From Roseibaca calidilacus (GTDB lineage Bacteria; Pseudomonadota; Alphaproteobacteria; Rhodobacterales; Rhodobacteraceae): a stretch of 64,000 bases of DNA. Location: the NCBI RefSeq assembly GCF_001517585.1, contig NZ_FBYC01000001.1:434001-498000 (forward strand). Reading direction: 5' to 3'. Shown here in pieces: positions 61,620 to 64,000 of the stretch. The notes under the pieces are model-generated. The model made no database searches, had not been told where the DNA came from, and saw nothing but the letters and a program-made list of their open reading frames with translations. Position numbers and translations under genes: made by a program. How positions within the stretch are numbered: position 1 is the first letter of the stretch; each line of letters begins with the position of its first letter.

Positions 61620-61712
61620 TGCCTTTTGGCTGGATTGGCGAACTGTTTCGCGGTAGTGTCTGCCCGAGACCCGGAAAACGGGCATAACAGGCAACCCGAG
61701 CAGGACAGCCCA

Positions 61713-62876
61713 ATGACGGAAATGGTCTATGGCACCGCGCCAGTGCGCGTGGAAGATCCGATTCTGCCGCGCTGGTGGCGCACCATCGACAAGATGACAC
61801 TTACATCGGTTCTGCTGCTGATGGCAGTGGGCATCCTGCTGGGCATGGCGGCGTCACCGCCCTTGGCGCAGCGCAACGGGGTGGAGCCGTTCTACTATGT
61901 CGAGCGCCAAGTTCTGTTCGGCGGTCTGGGGATTATCGCGATGCTGTTGATTTCGATGGCTTCGCCGGAGCGGATACGCAGACTGGCCACGATCGGCTTT
62001 CTGCTGACCTTGACTTCGCTGATCCTGCTGCCGTTCTTCGGCACCGATTTCGGCAAGGGGGCGGTGCGCTGGTATAGTTTCGGGGTCGGGTCCATCCAAC
62101 CGTCGGAATTTCTGAAACCCATGCTGGCGGTTTTCGCAGCATGGCTGATGGCGGCAAGCTCTGATGTGGGGGGACCGCCGGGGCGGGCCATGTCCTTTGG
62201 TGTCACGCTTCTGGTCGTTGGCCTGCTGGTCATCCAGCCGGATTTCGGGCAGGCCGCGCTGGTCGCCGCAGGCTGGATGGTCATGTATTTCGTCGCCGGA
62301 GCGCCGATCCTTCTGCTGGTGGGTCTGGCGGTACTGGCGCTGGCCGGTGGCTATGTCGCCTATCAGAACTCGGAACATTTCGCGCGCCGGATTGACGGGT
62401 TTCTGGCTGAAGATGTCGACCCGCGCACACAGATGGGCTATGCGCAGAACGCCATTTCCGAAGGTGGTTTTTTCGGCACCGGGCTTGGTGAAGGGCGTGT
62501 GAAATGGTCCTTGCCCGACGCCCATACCGATTTCATCATCGCGGTTGCCGCCGAAGAATACGGGCTGGTGCTGGTGGTGTTCATCATCGGGCTTTTTGCC
62601 ACGATCCTGCTGCGGTCGCTGTTCCGCCTGATGCGCGAACGCGACATGTTCATCCGCTTGGCGGGCACCGGTATTGTGACCATCTTCTGCTTGCAGGCCA
62701 TGATAAACATGGGTGTTGCGGTGCGGCTGTTGCCCGCGAAAGGCATGACTTTGCCCATGATAAGCTATGGTGGATCGTCCTTGCTTGCGACGGGCATTGC
62801 AATCGGTATGCTTTTGGCACTGACGCGCCAGCGCCCGCAGGGCGAGATGGGCGACATTCTCGCGCGGCGCGGATAG
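61713..62876 (+). CDS. ftsW: Lipid II polymerase / SEDS protein FtsW
   Basis: 387 aa from ATG 61713 ([16 protein letters not shown]); upstream frame is non-coding. SEDS family, about ten helices: '[26 protein letters not shown]' in part, '[20 protein letters not shown]', the catalytic region '[20 protein letters not shown]' with Asp, and '[22 protein letters not shown]'. The N-terminal cytoplasmic tail is long, as in Alphaproteobacteria. It polymerises septal glycan strands with FtsI. Directly upstream of murG in the division/cell-wall cluster. Confidence 0.96.
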   Translation: MTEMVYGTAPVRVEDPILPRWWRTIDKMTLTSVLLLMAVGILLGMAASPPLAQRNGVEPFYYVERQVLFGGLGIIAMLLISMASPERIRRLATIGFLLTLTSLILLPFFGTDFGKGAVRWYSFGVGSIQPSEFLKPMLAVFAAWLMAASSDVGGPPGRAMSFGVTLLVVGLLVIQPDFGQAALVAAGWMVMYFVAGAPILLLVGLAVLALAGGYVAYQNSEHFARRIDGFLAEDVDPRTQMGYAQNAISEGGFFGTGLGEGRVKWSLPDAHTDFIIAVAAEEYGLVLVVFIIGLFATILLRSLFRLMRERDMFIRLAGTGIVTIFCLQAMINMGVAVRLLPAKGMTLPMISYGGSSLLATGIAIGMLLALTRQRPQGEMGDILARRG

Positions 62877-62892
62877 GGCAGGAGGGGTTTGC

Positions 62893-63993
62893 ATGGCCAA
62901 GGCACCGCTGATCTTGATCGCGGCAGGTGGCACAGGGGGGCATATGTTCCCGGCGCAGGCCTTGGCCGAGGCGCTGCTGGCGCGCGGCTGGCGGGTCAAA
63001 CTGTCGACCGACGCGCGCGGCGCGCGCTATGCAGGCGGCTTCCCCGATGCTGTGCGTATCGACACGGTTAGTGCTGCAACCTTTGCGCGCGGCGGGTTGG
63101 CCGAGAAGATAAAGGTGCCGTTCAAGCTGGCGTTTGGCGTGCTGGGCGCAGCGTTTGGCATGGTTCTGGACCGCCCGAAAGCGGTTGTGGGCTTTGGCGG
63201 CTACCCCTCTATCCCGGCGCTTTCTGCGGCGTGGTTGCTGCGCGTTCCGCGCATGATCCATGAACAAAATGGCGTTCTGGGCAGGGTGAACCAGATTTTT
63301 GCGCGGCGGGTCAACAAGCTAGCCTTTGGGACATGGCCGACCGAAGGGGCCGAGGGGCTGGACGCTGAATTCACCGGCAACCCGGTGCGCGCAGCGGTTC
63401 TTGACCGCGCAGGTGCAGGCTATATCGCACCGGGCGATTACCCGATGGACCTGCTGGTGATCGGGGGTTCGCAGGGCGCGCGCATTTTGTCCGATGTGGT
63501 GCCAGAGGCAATCAGCGCATTGCCCCATGATCTGAAACGCAACCTGACCGTGGCCCATCAGGCCCGCGAGGAAGATATGGAACGCGTTGTCGCCGCCTAT
63601 GAGGCCGGTGGCGTAAAGGCCGAAATCGCGCCATTCTTTCCCGATATCCCGCGCCGCTTGTCCGAATGCCAGTTGGTCATCAGCCGCGCGGGGGCGTCGT
63701 CTGTGGCCGATATATCTGTCATTGGCCGCCCTTCGGTGCTGGTGCCCTATGCGGCTGCGGCGGCAAACCATCAGGCGGCAAATGCCCGTATGCTGGGCGG
63801 CGTGGATGCGGCCGTGGTCTTTCCCGAAAGCCAGTTCACCGCGCCCGCCCTGACCGAAACCCTGTATTCCATCCTGACCAATCCGCAAGCTGCCGCGCGG
63901 ATGGCCCAAGCCGCGCTGGGCGCGGGCCGCGCGGATGCCACCGAAGCGCTGACCGTCTTGGTCGAAGCGCTTGCCCGAAAGGAACGCCCATGA
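62893..63993 (+). CDS. murG: UDP-N-acetylglucosamine-N-acetylmuramyl-pentapeptide transferase MurG
   Basis: 366 aa. GT28 glycosyltransferase: '[23 protein letters not shown]', '[19 protein letters not shown]', '[22 protein letters not shown]', 'GNPVR', '[20 protein letters not shown]' and '[37 protein letters not shown]' in part. It makes lipid II from lipid I at the inner membrane. RBS GGCAGGAGGGGTTTGC. Overlaps the next start by 4 bases (ATGA). Confidence 0.97.
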   Translation: MAKAPLILIAAGGTGGHMFPAQALAEALLARGWRVKLSTDARGARYAGGFPDAVRIDTVSAATFARGGLAEKIKVPFKLAFGVLGAAFGMVLDRPKAVVGFGGYPSIPALSAAWLLRVPRMIHEQNGVLGRVNQIFARRVNKLAFGTWPTEGAEGLDAEFTGNPVRAAVLDRAGAGYIAPGDYPMDLLVIGGSQGARILSDVVPEAISALPHDLKRNLTVAHQAREEDMERVVAAYEAGGVKAEIAPFFPDIPRRLSECQLVISRAGASSVADISVIGRPSVLVPYAAAAANHQAANARMLGGVDAAVVFPESQFTAPALTETLYSILTNPQAAARMAQAALGAGRADATEALTVLVEALARKERP

Positions 63994-64000
63994 GCCCTGC
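63990..64000 (+). CDS. Start of next dcw-cluster gene, probably murC (partial)
   Basis: ATG at 63990 overlaps the murG TGA (ATGA) and follows AAAGGAACGCCC. Only three codons plus two bases (Met-Ser-Pro) are in the window. murC follows murG in alphaproteobacterial dcw clusters; identity is inferred from position only. Confidence 0.5.

Noticed and set aside
1-64000. CRISPR arrays, transposases, prophage or integron features
   Set aside because: No regularly spaced repeats, no recognisable transposase or integrase, and the tRNA-Cys gene has no repeated 3' end nearby.

Overview
The window reads as a high-GC alphaproteobacterial chromosome, most probably from the family Rhodobacteraceae (Roseobacter group or the Rhodobaca/Roseinatronobacter lineage). 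This is inferred from the gene content and the gene pairs (lysC-ptsP, leuC-leuD, aapJQMP, the bhc cluster, an ICE-like Irr motif). Almost all of it is intact single-copy coding sequence. I see no insertion sequence, prophage, CRISPR array or obvious pseudogene. One tRNA gene (Cys) is present.

Layout. 1-25 kb is mostly housekeeping: the end of ispE, ruvCAB, a DUF1127 protein, DUF1178, a glutathione peroxidase, an AcuC-like deacetylase, lysC-ptsP, msrA, prmA, clpB, a LysR regulator, rsfS-rlmH, leuC-leuD, dapA, and a lytic transglycosylase. 25-31 kb holds a HIT protein, tRNA-Cys, the general L-amino-acid ABC importer aapJQMP, and a small hemP gene of 53 codons. 31.3-36.8 kb is the beta-hydroxyaspartate cycle (divergent regulator bhcR, then bhcABCD), which turns two glyoxylate into oxaloacetate. 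It is followed by a GAPDH-like gene and a cold-shock gene. 38.3-46.3 kb is a salt/pH block: a HAD phosphatase plus glucosylglycerol-phosphate synthase (compatible solute) facing a complete seven-gene Mrp Na+/H+ antiporter operon. This suggests a saline or alkaline habitat. 46.5-53 kb is a mixed set (P1 peptidase, EamA exporter, UPF0260, SDR, AsmA, and a ZIP metal transporter with an ICE-like operator).

53.1-61.6 kb is the most interesting locus. It is an eight-gene co-directional cluster with an SsuD-type sulfonate monooxygenase, a YdhF-type aldo-keto reductase, a sugar-type ABC importer, a GntR/UTRA regulator and a Gfo/Idh/MocA protein. I read it as a sulfoquinovose 'sulfo-SMO' oxidative desulfurisation cluster in which the classical GH31 sulfoquinovosidase is replaced by a Gfo/Idh/MocA-fold, NAD+-dependent sulfoquinovosidase (GH188-like). 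No flavin reductase is linked to it. The window ends in the division/cell-wall cluster (ftsW, murG, start of murC).

Working together, the gene sets describe a heterotroph that scavenges algal or plant products (sulfolipid headgroup, glycolate/glyoxylate, amino acids) while coping with sodium and osmotic stress. Functions are assigned by recognising families in the translated sequence; no database search was run.
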